Below are positions 1 through 7,956 of a stretch of 30,361 bases of DNA, in pieces. Location: the NCBI GenBank assembly GCA_937892085.1, contig CALAVD010000302.1:1-30361 (forward strand), given 5' to 3'. Positions within the stretch are counted from its first letter, which is position 1. The number at the start of each line of letters is the position of its first letter. This stretch comes from an uncultured Prevotellaceae bacterium (GTDB lineage: Bacteria > Bacteroidota > Bacteroidia > Bacteroidales > Muribaculaceae). The notes beneath the pieces are model-generated. The model worked only from the letters and a program-made list of their open reading frames with translations. It was not told the DNA's origin and made no database searches. The translations under genes were made by a program, and so were the position numbers.

Positions 1-3000
1 TAATCTTCTTCAATTCCGCTTGGTGCTTCTTCTGCGCTTCCTCGGTCTCACGCTGTTTCTTCTGCTGCTCCGCAATCAGTTTGTTGCGGTAGGCTTCATC
101 GGCTTGCAGGAACTCCGCCCACGCCTTTTCATCGACATTGGGTTTGAGGTCGTCGTAGAACACTTCCTGCAACTGATGCAGTTTCTCCCCTGCGGTGCCG
201 TCAGGGTCAACGTCCACGGCGATGACCAGCCCTTGACTGTCGGCGGCAAGTATATCATCAGCACCTTGCAGTGTGTTGAAGATATACTGCTCCAGTTCTT
301 TCTCCGAAAGCACCGAGCCATCAGGGAGAATGGGTGTCACCAATATCTCCCTCACGTTACCCGAAGCATCCTTGATGCCGTACTGTGAAGAATACACCGT
401 CGCGGTGGCTTCGCCCTCTTTGTCGGGGTTGCCTTTCCACCCTGCTTTGGTGAGTTCGTAGGCATCAATCTGGGGACGGTTCAAAAGGTCAACATTGCCT
501 TGATACTCTGTCTGCATCATCTCGGCTGCTTGCCGCTTGGCTTCCTCCCACTCCGTGACGGGCGCAAACGCTTGGTCACGGTAGAGGTCAGCAATCTCTT
601 TCAGATGCTCCATCTCAATGCGTGCCATAGCCTCGTTGTAGGCTTCAGCCGACAGCAAGCCGTCGATGTACTGCTGCTGCGTTTCCGACTTGCGTATAAC
701 GTATGCCCGGTTCTCGTCCTCGATGCTCTGCTTGTTGGCACGCTCCGTTTCCTTGCGCACAGCCTCGTAATACTGCGCCTGAATGGAAAGTCTTTCATTC
801 GCCGTGAGGTCAGTATGTTCAAGCTGCTTCTGATAAAACTCCTGCTCGATTTCAAGCATCCGTTTTGTGTATTCCTCGTAATTCTTCTGACCTGTGGCGT
901 ATGCGATGCGGTTCAGGGCTTCCTCCTGCTCGCGCCATGCCTTTTCGGCTGCGAACTTGTCCTCCGTCTTCGATGAGCTGCCGCCACCTTTCTTGTCCGT
1001 CTTGCCGGTGCCACCACCTCCACCGCCGTAGGGGTTGTGGGGCGTGGCGTTGGTGTCAAGGTTCATGCCGTTGGCATCGGTCTTGGCACCGCCACGGTAG
1101 GCAAGTTCCTCACGGTACTGCGTGAGCAAAGTCTTGGCTTCAGCCACACTCACCTCACGGAACTCTCCCTGCTGCGTCCCCTCCACGAACACCACCGTAT
1201 TACCTGCCTTGCCGCTCTTGACAATCTTCTCCAACTGCCCGATAGTTCCTTGCAGGTAATAGTTGTCAATATGGCGAAGCGGAGAAACACCGTCCTCCAT
1301 AGCGTCAAGGGCTGCAAGCCCTTTGCGGTGTGTCTCGTAGTCGCGGTACATACGGTTGACCACCGCCGCCGGCTTACGGCTGTCACCGCCCCAGAACGGG
1401 TGCTGACTGCCGCCTATCCAGTCGGGCAGCAACCGCCACTCGATGCCGCCGGATGCCGCATTGATTTGGTTGACGGTCGCTTGCGGAATGGGCTTTCCTG
1501 CCGCCATCGCCGAACTGACCGAAGCCACGACTGCCGCCGCGTCTTTGGTGCTCATGCCGTTCTTCTCCAAACTCTGCTGCAAGTCGGTAAGACCCGAAGC
1601 GAGGTTCTTGTAATACTCTTGATCAATCTGCTCACGCGCGGCGGCGATGCCCCGCTCCTGCGCCGACCTGCGGACAGCCAGCGTGAGCCGGTTGTATGCT
1701 GCCTCAAGGTTGAGGATTTCGCCTTTCTCGTTGATTAAGCCCGACAGGTACTTGCCGTACTGGTTGATGATGGCGCGTTTCGCGTCCTCGTAGTCCTTCG
1801 TGCCTTTCTCTGCACCTTTCAGTTTGCCGAACAGCACGTCAAGGTCGTGCTGCTCCTTGACCACCTCCTGCGAGTAGCCTTTGGCGGTCTTGATGGCCTC
1901 GTTGGTTTTCTTGGTCAGCTCGTCCGTCCGTGTGGCGAGGTTATATATAGCCACACCTATAGCGGTGACGGCAGCGAGGATGATGCCCCACGGGGTCGTC
2001 TTCGTCAAAAGGTGGAAGGCCGTGTAAGCAGCCTTCGCCTTTTCAATCTGCCCCGTCACCGCATAGAACGCGATTTTGAGAGCCAGCGTTGCCGTGCTCA
2101 AAGTCTTCTGCGCCGCCTCGGTCAGAACCAGCCAATAGTAATGAGCCTTGAAAGCGATGTTACTGGCTTGTACCGCCACCGTGTAGGCGACCCATGAGGC
2201 AGTGAGTGTGATCAGCACGCCCTTGAAGTTGATGACGAAATCCACGATGATGTTAAGGAAACGCAGCATCGCGCTTCCGCTCGTCATGATATGGCGGTAC
2301 AAGGGGAGCAATTTTTCTCCCAGTTGTATCGCCAACTCGTGGATAGCCTTGCGTGCCTTGTCGATACCGGCTTGTGCCGTATTGTTGAAGATGTTGTACT
2401 CCCGTGTGGCTGACGTGGCTTCCTCAAAAGCCTTGTTCGCCTCTTTCTGCTCCCACTTCACCATGTCGAGGTGGGTGGCGAGCGTGGCGAGGACCTGGGA
2501 CATACGGATGCCGTCCATGCCCAAGTCCTTGAACAGCGGAGAGAGGGCGGCGAGCGCGTCGCTCTCGCCGATCTCCTGCAACTTGCCGAGGAACATCAGC
2601 ACGCCCTCGTTGGTGCTGCGGTTCAGCGTCTCGGTGAACTTCTCCACGTCCAGCCCCACGGTCTTCGCCAGTTCCTGCGGCTTCTGGAACAACATCATAA
2701 TCAACCTTGACAATGCACTTGCCGACATCTCTACCTTCTGACCGTTAGCGTCAAGCGTTGCCGCGAAAGCGAGTATTTCGGGGATTGTCATTCTCGCCTG
2801 TGCGCCCACACCTGCCATGCGCTGGGCGAACTGCACAAGGTAGGGCTTCGCCGCCGTGCAGTTCTGCGAGAGGACATTCACCGTGGAGCCTACCGCCAGC
2901 ATCGCGTCTTTGGTGCCGAGTATCTGCTCCACGCCGAAGATGTTGGTCAGTTTGGCGATGGTTTGGGTCGCTCCCTCGCCCAAGTCGACCAGAGCCACGT

Positions 3001-3721
3001 TGATGATGTCGGCTGCCTCCACATAGCCCTGCACGCTCTCACGGGTGTTCTTTCCCAAACGTCCCGCCTCCTGCGCCAACTCATTGAGTTTGTCACGCCC
3101 GGTTCGGGTGTCCATGTTGCGGAAACTGTCGTTCATCGCGTCCACCTCGTCACGGGCCATGCCGGTGTATTTGATGGTGTTGGCGATTTCCTCCTCCATT
3201 TCGGCGTAGGAGTTCACCGCCTTGCGGCCAGCCATGATGAGGCCGGTCAGCAGGGCGGCTATGCCCATGAGTGAGGTCTGCCAGTCGTTGAGTTTGCGGT
3301 TTAGCCGTGTCCAGAAACTCTCCTGCGTCCTCAACTCGGCGTTCACTTTGGCGAGTTCCGCCTTTACACGCTGGATTTTGGCGACATGGGAGTTCCATGC
3401 CGCGCTGCCACGCTCCATGTACTCCAACTGTCGATTGAGGGTCTGCAAGGTCTTTTGCAGTTCCTTAGGCGTTGCCCTGTCGAGGCGCAGCATGACACGC
3501 TCGACCTGCTGTGTGCTGGTCTCAATCTCACGCATCTGCCTACGTGTGTCGCTCAACTCCTTTCGGAGTTTGCGCAGTTCCACCTTGTTCCCTGCCGCCG
3601 CCGCTTTGGCGATGGCGTTCTCCAGTTCCATTGCTCGCTGCTTCAGTTGTTGCAGGACTTGTGCAGGTTGCTGACCGTTGACGGTGAGGTTTACCGTTGC
3701 TTGTGAGTTTATATTGCTCAT
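1..3721 (-). CDS. Phage tail tape-measure protein (C-terminus off the window)
   Basis: An uninterrupted leftward frame starts at ATG 3719-3721 and is still open at base 2, giving about 1240 residues without the end. It should set tail length and help DNA entry, as tape-measure proteins do. The N-terminus (to about residue 130) is a charged coiled coil rich in Q, R, E and L. It is followed by a TP901/PhageMin_Tail-like core, hydrophobic segments (AALLTGLIMA, the VAYTVAVQAS region, GIILAAVTAIGVAIYNLA), then a long charged helical C-terminal half with a Gly/Lys-rich break (GGGGGTGKTDKKGGG). Length, coiled coils and internal hydrophobic patches are typical of the family. It lies downstream of the lysis/fibre genes on the same strand but is separated from them by about 1.9 kb without genes, so it probably has its own promoter. 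The family call is from overall resemblance. Confidence 0.88.
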   Translation of the reverse strand, partial: MSNINSQATVNLTVNGQQPAQVLQQLKQRAMELENAIAKAAAAGNKVELRKLRKELSDTRRQMREIETSTQQVERVMLRLDRATPKELQKTLQTLNRQLEYMERGSAAWNSHVAKIQRVKAELAKVNAELRTQESFWTRLNRKLNDWQTSLMGIAALLTGLIMAGRKAVNSYAEMEEEIANTIKYTGMARDEVDAMNDSFRNMDTRTGRDKLNELAQEAGRLGKNTRESVQGYVEAADIINVALVDLGEGATQTIAKLTNIFGVEQILGTKDAMLAVGSTVNVLSQNCTAAKPYLVQFAQRMAGVGAQARMTIPEILAFAATLDANGQKVEMSASALSRLIMMLFQKPQELAKTVGLDVEKFTETLNRSTNEGVLMFLGKLQEIGESDALAALSPLFKDLGMDGIRMSQVLATLATHLDMVKWEQKEANKAFEEATSATREYNIFNNTAQAGIDKARKAIHELAIQLGEKLLPLYRHIMTSGSAMLRFLNIIVDFVINFKGVLITLTASWVAYTVAVQASNIAFKAHYYWLVLTEAAQKTLSTATLALKIAFYAVTGQIEKAKAAYTAFHLLTKTTPWGIILAAVTAIGVAIYNLATRTDELTKKTNEAIKTAKGYSQEVVKEQHDLDVLFGKLKGAEKGTKDYEDAKRAIINQYGKYLSGLINEKGEILNLEAAYNRLTLAVRRSAQERGIAAAREQIDQEYYKNLASGLTDLQQSLEKNGMSTKDAAAVVASVSSAMAAGKPIPQATVNQINAASGGIEWRLLPDWIGGSQHPFWGGDSRKPAAVVNRMYRDYETHRKGLAALDAMEDGVSPLRHIDNYYLQGTIGQLEKIVKSGKAGNTVVFVEGTQQGEFREVSVAEAKTLLTQYREELAYRGGAKTDANGMNLDTNATPHNPYGGGGGGTGKTDKKGGGSSSKTEDKFAAEKAWREQEEALNRIAYATGQKNYEEYTKRMLEIEQEFYQKQLEHTDLTANERLSIQAQYYEAVRKETERANKQSIEDENRAYVIRKSETQQQYIDGLLSAEAYNEAMARIEMEHLKEIADLYRDQAFAPVTEWEEAKRQAAEMMQTEYQGNVDLLNRPQIDAYELTKAGWKGNPDKEGEATATVYSSQYGIKDASGNVREILVTPILPDGSVLSEKELEQYIFNTLQGADDILAADSQGLVIAVDVDPDGTAGEKLHQLQEVFYDDLKPNVDEKAWAEFLQADEAYRNKLIAEQQKKQRETEEAQKKHQAELKKI

Positions 3722-3742
3722 AGTGTCGATGTGAATTTGTCG

Positions 3743-3781
3743 TTATCGGCACAAAATTACCTTTGTAATATAAGCCGATAA
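3743..3781 (-). promoter_or_regulatory. Nested inverted repeat over a candidate -7 box upstream of the tape-measure gene
   Basis: TTATCGGC (3743-3750) and GCCGATAA (3774-3781) are perfect inverted arms. Inside them ATTAC and GTAAT form a second small stem. The minus strand reads TAATTTTG at 3752-3759, a match to the Bacteroidetes -7 consensus TAnnTTTG, about 30 bases before the ATG. The -33 position is only T-rich, so promoter strength is uncertain. The symmetry around the -7 box would suit an operator or a leader hairpin. Confidence 0.4.
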
Positions 3782-3970
3782 AAGACACCGAAGCCTCGCC
3801 TTTGGCGAGCGGATTTTGCAGGGGGAACGACATCGGTAGAGCCGTGTGCGAAAAAGTGCAAGAATGTGCGAAATTTCGACGTGCGTAAAAACACCCATAT
3901 CAGCGTGTTAGCCGTAGAAATTTCGGAGCGGTTTTTCACTTTTTGACCGAATTTCCAGAGTTGAAAAAGT

Positions 3971-3995
3971 CAAAAGGCTGTTTTACAGCCTTTTG
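3971..3995 (-). terminator. Perfect 10-bp hairpin, possible leftward terminator
   Basis: CAAAAGGCTG (3971-3980) pairs perfectly with CAGCCTTTTG (3986-3995) around a 5-base loop. On the minus strand the stem ends in TTTTG and is followed by ACTTTTT, so a leftward transcript of the non-coding block could stop here, before the tape-measure promoter. A second GC hairpin (4003-4008 with 4012-4017, loop TTC) lies immediately upstream on that strand. Confidence 0.45.
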
Positions 3996-4130
3996 TGGGG
4001 TACGGGGCTTCGCCCCGATGCAGTCTGCAAAGACCCCCCGACCGCCCTGCGCAGACTTCCCGAAACTCGCCTTTGAGCCGAGCGGAATGTGCAGGGCATT
4101 GTGCGGTGAACACGCCAATGTGTGACGATG

Positions 4131-4151
4131 AACCGAAAGGCACTTTCGGTT
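4131..4151. repeat. Perfect 9-bp inverted repeat in the non-coding block
   Basis: AACCGAAAG (4131-4139) and CTTTCGGTT (4143-4151) flank a 3-base loop. Neither strand has a T-run after it, so it is not a standard terminator. It is listed as one structural element of the surrounding non-coding block. Confidence 0.7.
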
Positions 4152-4750
4152 TCACTCGGCACACTTTGGCTTCCGCTTTTTCAAGATTTTCAGCGAGCCG
4201 AAAATCGTCAACGAAATTGTGGCTCAACTTGCTTGCGCCTTAATTTCGTGATTAGGCGATGTCGATGTGCGGTGGAGCGTAGGCAAGGTAGCAAGCGATT
4301 GAAGTGCGAGAGTGTGTGCCGGAGAGCCATAGGCGTTGCCCGACGACTTGTTGAGCATTGGCTTTTGCAGTGGCCGCAATCGGGTGTCAGCGCGGCGAAG
4401 CAAGCCGACCCCGACTTGCAACGGAGAAAGCGTATGCGCTCGGGCAAACGCCGTCAATAGCGAGCCGAGAACCGCAGGTGATACACTTTCTCGCACTGAT
4501 TGAGCGCGACGGACGCAGCCGTAGCGGAACGGCACATCAACATCGGGGCTTGGGGCTGGGGTCTTTGGACTATGTGTTTACCCCTCTCTGTCCTTGCAGG
4601 GCAACGTAGTGGGTATGGGCAGCGACCGGAGAGCGGAGCGAGAGTGAAACGTGCCGCAGGGCGGCGGCAGTGTGGTGCGAATGTCCTAACCTCTTGACTT
4701 GCCCAACCGTGTTGGGCGCAACGTAGAACCAATCGTAGCGCGTGTGGCTC

Positions 4751-4788
4751 ATCGCTGACAACCGACCGCAGGGCGGTTTGTCAGCGAT
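4751..4788. repeat. Two-part hairpin, 11 bp plus 5 bp
   Basis: ATCGCTGACAA (4751-4761) pairs perfectly with TTGTCAGCGAT (4778-4788). Inside, after a 3-base bulge (CCG), ACCGC (4765-4769) pairs with GCGGT (4773-4777) around the loop AGG. Sixteen pairs with one bulge is a substantial stem. No U-tract follows on either strand, which argues for a structural rather than a terminating role. Confidence 0.7.
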
Positions 4789-5137
4789 ATGGCAGGAACT
4801 GCGAGCCACTTGGACGGGGCAAACGAAGTGGCGCGAATGAGTGTGTCAATAGCAGTCAGCGGCGATACCCCTTTGCGTGTGCGCAAAAGGCTTGGGCTTG
4901 CGTAAGATGTCGAATTGGGGTTGGAGCGCAGCGCATACCCCAATGTACTCGAACATCGGAAGCGAGCCGCAGCCGTGGGGTGTCGGCGCGGACAGACTGC
5001 CATGCCGGACACTTTCATCAGCGTAACGGAGTGCGGAACAGTCCAACCTGCGCCACGATTGATGAGCGGTAAGGCGCGAAGCACATAACGCAAACAACCG
5101 AAGCGCAGCGGAGGTTGGCTTGCGTGTAAAGGCGACC

Positions 5138-5181
5138 GCTTGCAAGGACACCCCGAACCTGCGAGGGGTGTCCCTGCAAGC
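5138..5181. repeat. Long hairpin, 7 bp plus 9 bp with one A-C mismatch
   Basis: GCTTGCA (5138-5144) pairs with TGCAAGC (5175-5181). After an A-C mismatch, GGACACCCC (5146-5154) pairs with GGGGTGTCC (5165-5173), closing a 10-base loop. It is one of the strongest stems of the non-coding block and lacks a U-tract on both strands. A smaller stem with a GCAA (GNRA-type) loop lies nearby at 5271-5290. Confidence 0.7.
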
Positions 5182-5560
5182 ACAGGGTCAGCCTGTTGTG
5201 CCTTGCGTCCTGTGAGCGAATGAAGTTCGCAGTGTTGAAGTCAAGAGGTGAATCGGGACATAGCGAGGTGGTCTCAGCGCAAGCCGAGACTGCCGAGCGT
5301 CAAGCACCATATACTGCCGACGGACAAGTGCCGAACTCCGCTTGCAGGGAGCGTAGTCCGTACCCTGCGTGCCCGGCAAGGGCGTTATTTTGGCTTTGTC
5401 ACCGACAAAGAAGCAAAGGGCGGGTGTGTGGGGTTGGTCGCCATACGTGAGGAGAGGAGCGACGAACACCCTGGGCAGAAAGAGAAGAAGGCCGCGCTGT
5501 CACAGCGAAGCCTTCACCATTAACATAAACCTTATTTTATTCGGCTTTCAGCCGAAGATG

Positions 5561-5627
5561 AGAGATGAGTGATTAGGGATTAGTGAACTTGTCTTCACGG
5601 CGTTAGCCTCACTAATCGCTCATCTTT
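5561..5627. repeat. Inverted repeat with 13-16 bp arms downstream of the spanin-like gene
   Basis: The arm at 5564-5576 pairs with 5612-5624 over 13 positions with one G-T wobble. The pairing can be extended outward to 5561 and 5627. It lies just after the leftward lysis genes (last stop at 5639), and a 7-bp perfect hairpin (5540-5556, loop TTC) follows. Neither has a clear minus-strand T-run. The words GATGAGTGAT and GATTAGTGA recur near 8452-8484, so this may also be a dispersed low-complexity repeat. Confidence 0.6.
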
Positions 5628-5638
5628 AATCTTTACTC

Positions 5639-6211
5639 TCACCGCTTGCGGTGATAATTGAGCCAAATGATAAGCCAAAAGCCTACGAGCAGCCCTGCGA
5701 GCAGCAGCCACGGCCACCACGTCATATCAGGGGGCTTCGCGATGCCCACGTTGTCACGCGCGTAATGGTCTGCCTTGTCGATTGAGCGGTGAGCCGACAG
5801 TGTGTCAACCTGTTCAGCCCGACGCGCAGCGTCGCGCTGAACGATGTCGGCTTTGCCCAATCGGGCGTGTTTGCCTCGCAAGACAACCACATTCGCAGAA
5901 CGTGGTCGGCTTGCGGCAAGGGCAAACTGCTCCGGCAGATCCATCGCCGTGTCACCAACCATTTTGCCGATTTCAGCAAAATGGTGTGTGGGCAGTTCAA
6001 TCTCGAAGCTGTCGATGTCGAGCGATAAGCGGCTCAACCACTGAAACCGCTCTGCGGTTGAAGTGGAGAATGAGCCGGCCGCCTCGACTTCGACAACCTC
6101 TTTGGTGGTAGCCGTGGCGGTCTTTTGGCTACGGCACGAAGCGTCTAACAATAATAGCACAAGTGCCATTATTGTGAGTAACGAGTAACGGGTAACGAGT
6201 AACGTTTTCAT
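5639..6211 (-). CDS. Small protein with N-terminal lipobox-like signal and C-terminal membrane segment; candidate unimolecular spanin
   Basis: The 190-residue protein starts with a hydrophobic signal (about residues 11-22) ending in LLDASC, with Cys26 as possible lipidation site. The -3 residue is Asp, which is unusual for a lipobox. The middle is soluble and charged. The last 26 residues carry one strong membrane helix (WWPWLLLAGLLVGFWLIIW) and a basic end (HRKR). An N-terminal lipid anchor plus a C-terminal inner-membrane helix is the layout of unimolecular spanins such as T1 gp11, which join inner and outer membranes at the end of lysis. Its start overlaps the amidase stop by 4 bp (ATGA), so the two are probably co-translated. 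The first codons cover a TAACGAG-type tandem repeat, so a start at Met15 is also possible. Function is inferred from topology and context, not sequence identity. Confidence 0.55.
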   Translation of the reverse strand: MKTLLVTRYSLLTIMALVLLLLDASCRSQKTATATTKEVVEVEAAGSFSTSTAERFQWLSRLSLDIDSFEIELPTHHFAEIGKMVGDTAMDLPEQFALAASRPRSANVVVLRGKHARLGKADIVQRDAARRAEQVDTLSAHRSIDKADHYARDNVGIAKPPDMTWWPWLLLAGLLVGFWLIIWLNYHRKR

Positions 6212-6828
6212 TTGGCGAAATGCTGTTTGATAGCGTCGAGGTGGAGTGTGGCGACAGCCTCTTTCCCCGCTTGCGAGGAAAGGAACTCCACATCGTCGCG
6301 GTTGTCTTGGAACAAGTTCTCAGTTAAAATCGCCGGGCAAGCCGTGTTGCGCAGCACATAGAAATTGGCTTGCCAGTAGTGCGCCAACGGCACGGAGCGG
6401 TTGCCGCGCAAGCCACGACTGATTGCGAGGTCGCAAATGGTCTTGGCGAGGCGTTTGCTCGCAGCGGAGCAGGAGCGTGCGACATAGACGGCGAAGCCGC
6501 GAGCGTCGTGCCACTTGCCGTCAGAGCCGGCGGCGTTGACGTGAATACTGACATAGACGCAGTTCTCCTTGCCGAACTTGGCGCAAATTCCGTTCACGAA
6601 TTTGCAGCGCAGCGAAAGTTCGGTATTGGCAGGGCGCGGCACCTCGTCGCCCGGCATATCGACAAAGACCGTGAAGCCGGCGGCTTCGAGGCGCGGTTTG
6701 AGCATTGCGATTACTTCACGGCTGAACTTGTACTCGCGGAACTTCCTGTCGGGCGAGCATTTCCCCGGCACGTTTGAGCCGTGCGCCGTGCCGAGGATGA
6801 CGATTTTCTTTGCGGTTGTGGTTTGCAT
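6208..6828 (-). CDS. Phage endolysin, N-acetylmuramoyl-L-alanine amidase (Amidase_3 type)
   Basis: The 206-residue protein is a single Amidase_3 domain that would cut the amide bond between muramic acid and the stem peptide. Expected zinc and catalytic residues are visible: His16 in GTAHG, Glu32 in REYKFSRE, His96 in SIHVNAA and Glu170 in LTENLF. There is no signal peptide, so it would need the holin encoded just upstream to reach the cell wall. The length is that of a bare catalytic domain with no added wall-binding module. It lies 12 bp after the preceding small gene and overlaps the spanin-like gene by 4 bp, a classic holin-endolysin-spanin order. The AUG start is preceded by AT-rich DNA without an SD site, usual for Bacteroidetes. 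Confidence 0.9.
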   Translation of the reverse strand: MQTTTAKKIVILGTAHGSNVPGKCSPDRKFREYKFSREVIAMLKPRLEAAGFTVFVDMPGDEVPRPANTELSLRCKFVNGICAKFGKENCVYVSIHVNAAGSDGKWHDARGFAVYVARSCSAASKRLAKTICDLAISRGLRGNRSVPLAHYWQANFYVLRNTACPAILTENLFQDNRDDVEFLSSQAGKEAVATLHLDAIKQHFAK

Positions 6829-6840
6829 AACTGAAACGGG

Positions 6841-7329
6841 TTACGAATTTGGTTGCATCAGGATTTTGTCGCTTTCGCCGAACACACTTGCTATGCGGTT
6901 CTCGCCGATGAGCGTCAGCGTCTGCCTGTCGTTTGAGATGGTGGCGAGGCGAAGGATGTCAACGGAGTCGTTGTCGTCTTCTGACGGCTTGGACTTCGAG
7001 ATTACGGTGGTGTTGGGGTTCGCCAACAGCAAGGCGACAAAGTCGCTGACCGCAATCTCGGTTCGGCTCTCGTCACAGGTGACAGCCTTGTAGGTCGCCG
7101 TGCCCATCAGGTACACGCCGGTAGGGACAATCTCAAAAGCATTGGGATTGTCTGCCACGGCATACGATTGAGCGGTGGCGGGACTTGCAGCGGCAGGTTC
7201 ACCCACGCCGTTCTCGTTCATTGATGAGGCGAGCGAGTGCATTTTGCCGTCGCTGCCCTTGTAGCGCACGGAAGTACGCCCGTCGGTCGTCACTTCCTGC
7301 GGCTTGATGTTCATAATCTTCTTTTTCAT
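6841..7329 (-). CDS. Prophage protein of unknown function with the MNIxPQEV/YKGSDGK N-terminal module
   Basis: I do not recognise a named family for this 162-residue protein. Its first 30 or so residues (KKKIMNIKPQEV, then VRYKGSDGKMHSLAS) closely match the start of the neighbouring 204-residue protein, while the remainder differs completely. The rest is Ala/Thr-rich and then mixed beta-like, with no membrane segment or signal peptide. It sits 12 bp from both neighbours in the leftward cassette between holin and endolysin. By position it is more likely a small virion or tail-tip component than a lysis factor, the shared module perhaps being an attachment or trimerisation part. That role is inference. 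Confidence 0.75.
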   Translation of the reverse strand: MKKKIMNIKPQEVTTDGRTSVRYKGSDGKMHSLASSMNENGVGEPAAASPATAQSYAVADNPNAFEIVPTGVYLMGTATYKAVTCDESRTEIAVSDFVALLLANPNTTVISKSKPSEDDNDSVDILRLATISNDRQTLTLIGENRIASVFGESDKILMQPNS

Positions 7330-7341
7330 AGTGATAACTGT

Positions 7342-7956
7342 TTAGAAATTTGGGTGAATAATGCCGTAATCATGCCGCGTGCCGTCCTTGTCGGTGCCGA
7401 TAAGGTGCTGCTCAACGAAAGTAACCTTGCTTTGGGTGATGATAAATGAACTTTTCATCATCAAGTAGTAGAGATTGTACGGCGTTACGCTGTCAATCCG
7501 CCCGTTGACGGTGCGCTCCATAAACTCTTTGGCGGCGGCCATGTCGGTGTTGAACGTGTTGCGGTCGATTTCCTCAATGAGAATATGGCTGCGGTCGTAG
7601 AAATTGACGGCGGTATTGGTCAGGTCGTAGTAGAACGGACTGCAACCGAGCACGCCGTTGTCGAGATAAAGCTTGTTTATCGAGGACGAAATGTAGCGCA
7701 TCGAGGCACACTCGAACTTCTTGATTCTCGATGCGCCGAAGCGCATCATGAAGTAATTGGTCGGAATGTCGCTTGAGATGTTGCCGTTTGTGAAATACTC
7801 AACGCGTTCCACTTCCTCGACCGAAAGCACGGTGCCGCCGCCGTTGCCCGAGGCGACATCGTGAAACTTGCCGTCGCTGCCCTTGTAGCGCAGCTGTCGC
7901 TCGCCGCCGGCAACGACTTCCTGCGGCACGATATTCATGAATTGTTTCTTGCTCAT
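7342..7956 (-). CDS. Prophage protein of unknown function, paralogous N-terminus to the next gene
   Basis: This 204-residue protein begins MSKKQFMNIVPQEV, then LRYKGSDGKFHDVASG, the same module as the following 162-residue protein. A Gly-rich hinge (GNGGGT) follows, then a divergent Tyr/Phe-rich body with mixed alpha/beta character and no membrane helix. Its ATG overlaps the holin stop codon (ATGA), indicating translational coupling. The module-hinge-variable-body design resembles small tail-tip or decoration proteins that share one docking end. No catalytic motif was seen. The function is unknown. Confidence 0.75.
   Translation of the reverse strand: MSKKQFMNIVPQEVVAGGERQLRYKGSDGKFHDVASGNGGGTVLSVEEVERVEYFTNGNISSDIPTNYFMMRFGASRIKKFECASMRYISSSINKLYLDNGVLGCSPFYYDLTNTAVNFYDRSHILIEEIDRNTFNTDMAAAKEFMERTVNGRIDSVTPYNLYYLMMKSSFIITQSKVTFVEQHLIGTDKDGTRHDYGIIHPNF

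Larger units (their letters stand above)
3782..5538. other. Long GC-rich, hairpin-dense stretch with no convincing gene
   Basis: About 1.75 kb inside the prophage holds only short, mutually overlapping frames on both strands with low-complexity, Arg/Ser/Cys-rich translations and no recognisable domain. I therefore call it non-coding. GC content is high (for example 41 of 60 bases in 4501-4560), like the phage genes around it. It contains many perfect or near-perfect hairpins (3795-3809, 3971-3995, 4003-4017, 4131-4151, 4701-4717, 4751-4788, 4872-4887, 5138-5181, 5271-5290, 5394-5410) and recurring words such as GAGCGNAGCG and CCGCAGGGCGG. A phage of this kind rarely carries this much empty DNA. 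It could encode a large structured RNA, be a recombination or packaging region, or be decayed sequence. The sequence alone does not decide, and the transcribed strand is unknown. Confidence 0.6.

Noticed and set aside
1037..1738. 233-codon rightward frame inside the tape-measure gene
   Set aside because: A shadow of the continuous tape-measure frame, with no recognisable domain.
3970..4227. Short leftward frames in the non-coding block, such as an 85-codon one
   Set aside because: Several equally long frames overlap on both strands, compositions are Cys/Arg/Ser-rich, and hairpins run through them. Nothing supports translation.
3782..5538. CRISPR array or tRNA cluster in the non-coding block
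   Set aside because: No regularly spaced direct repeats and no tRNA cloverleaf with a T-loop GTTCRA motif were found by eye.
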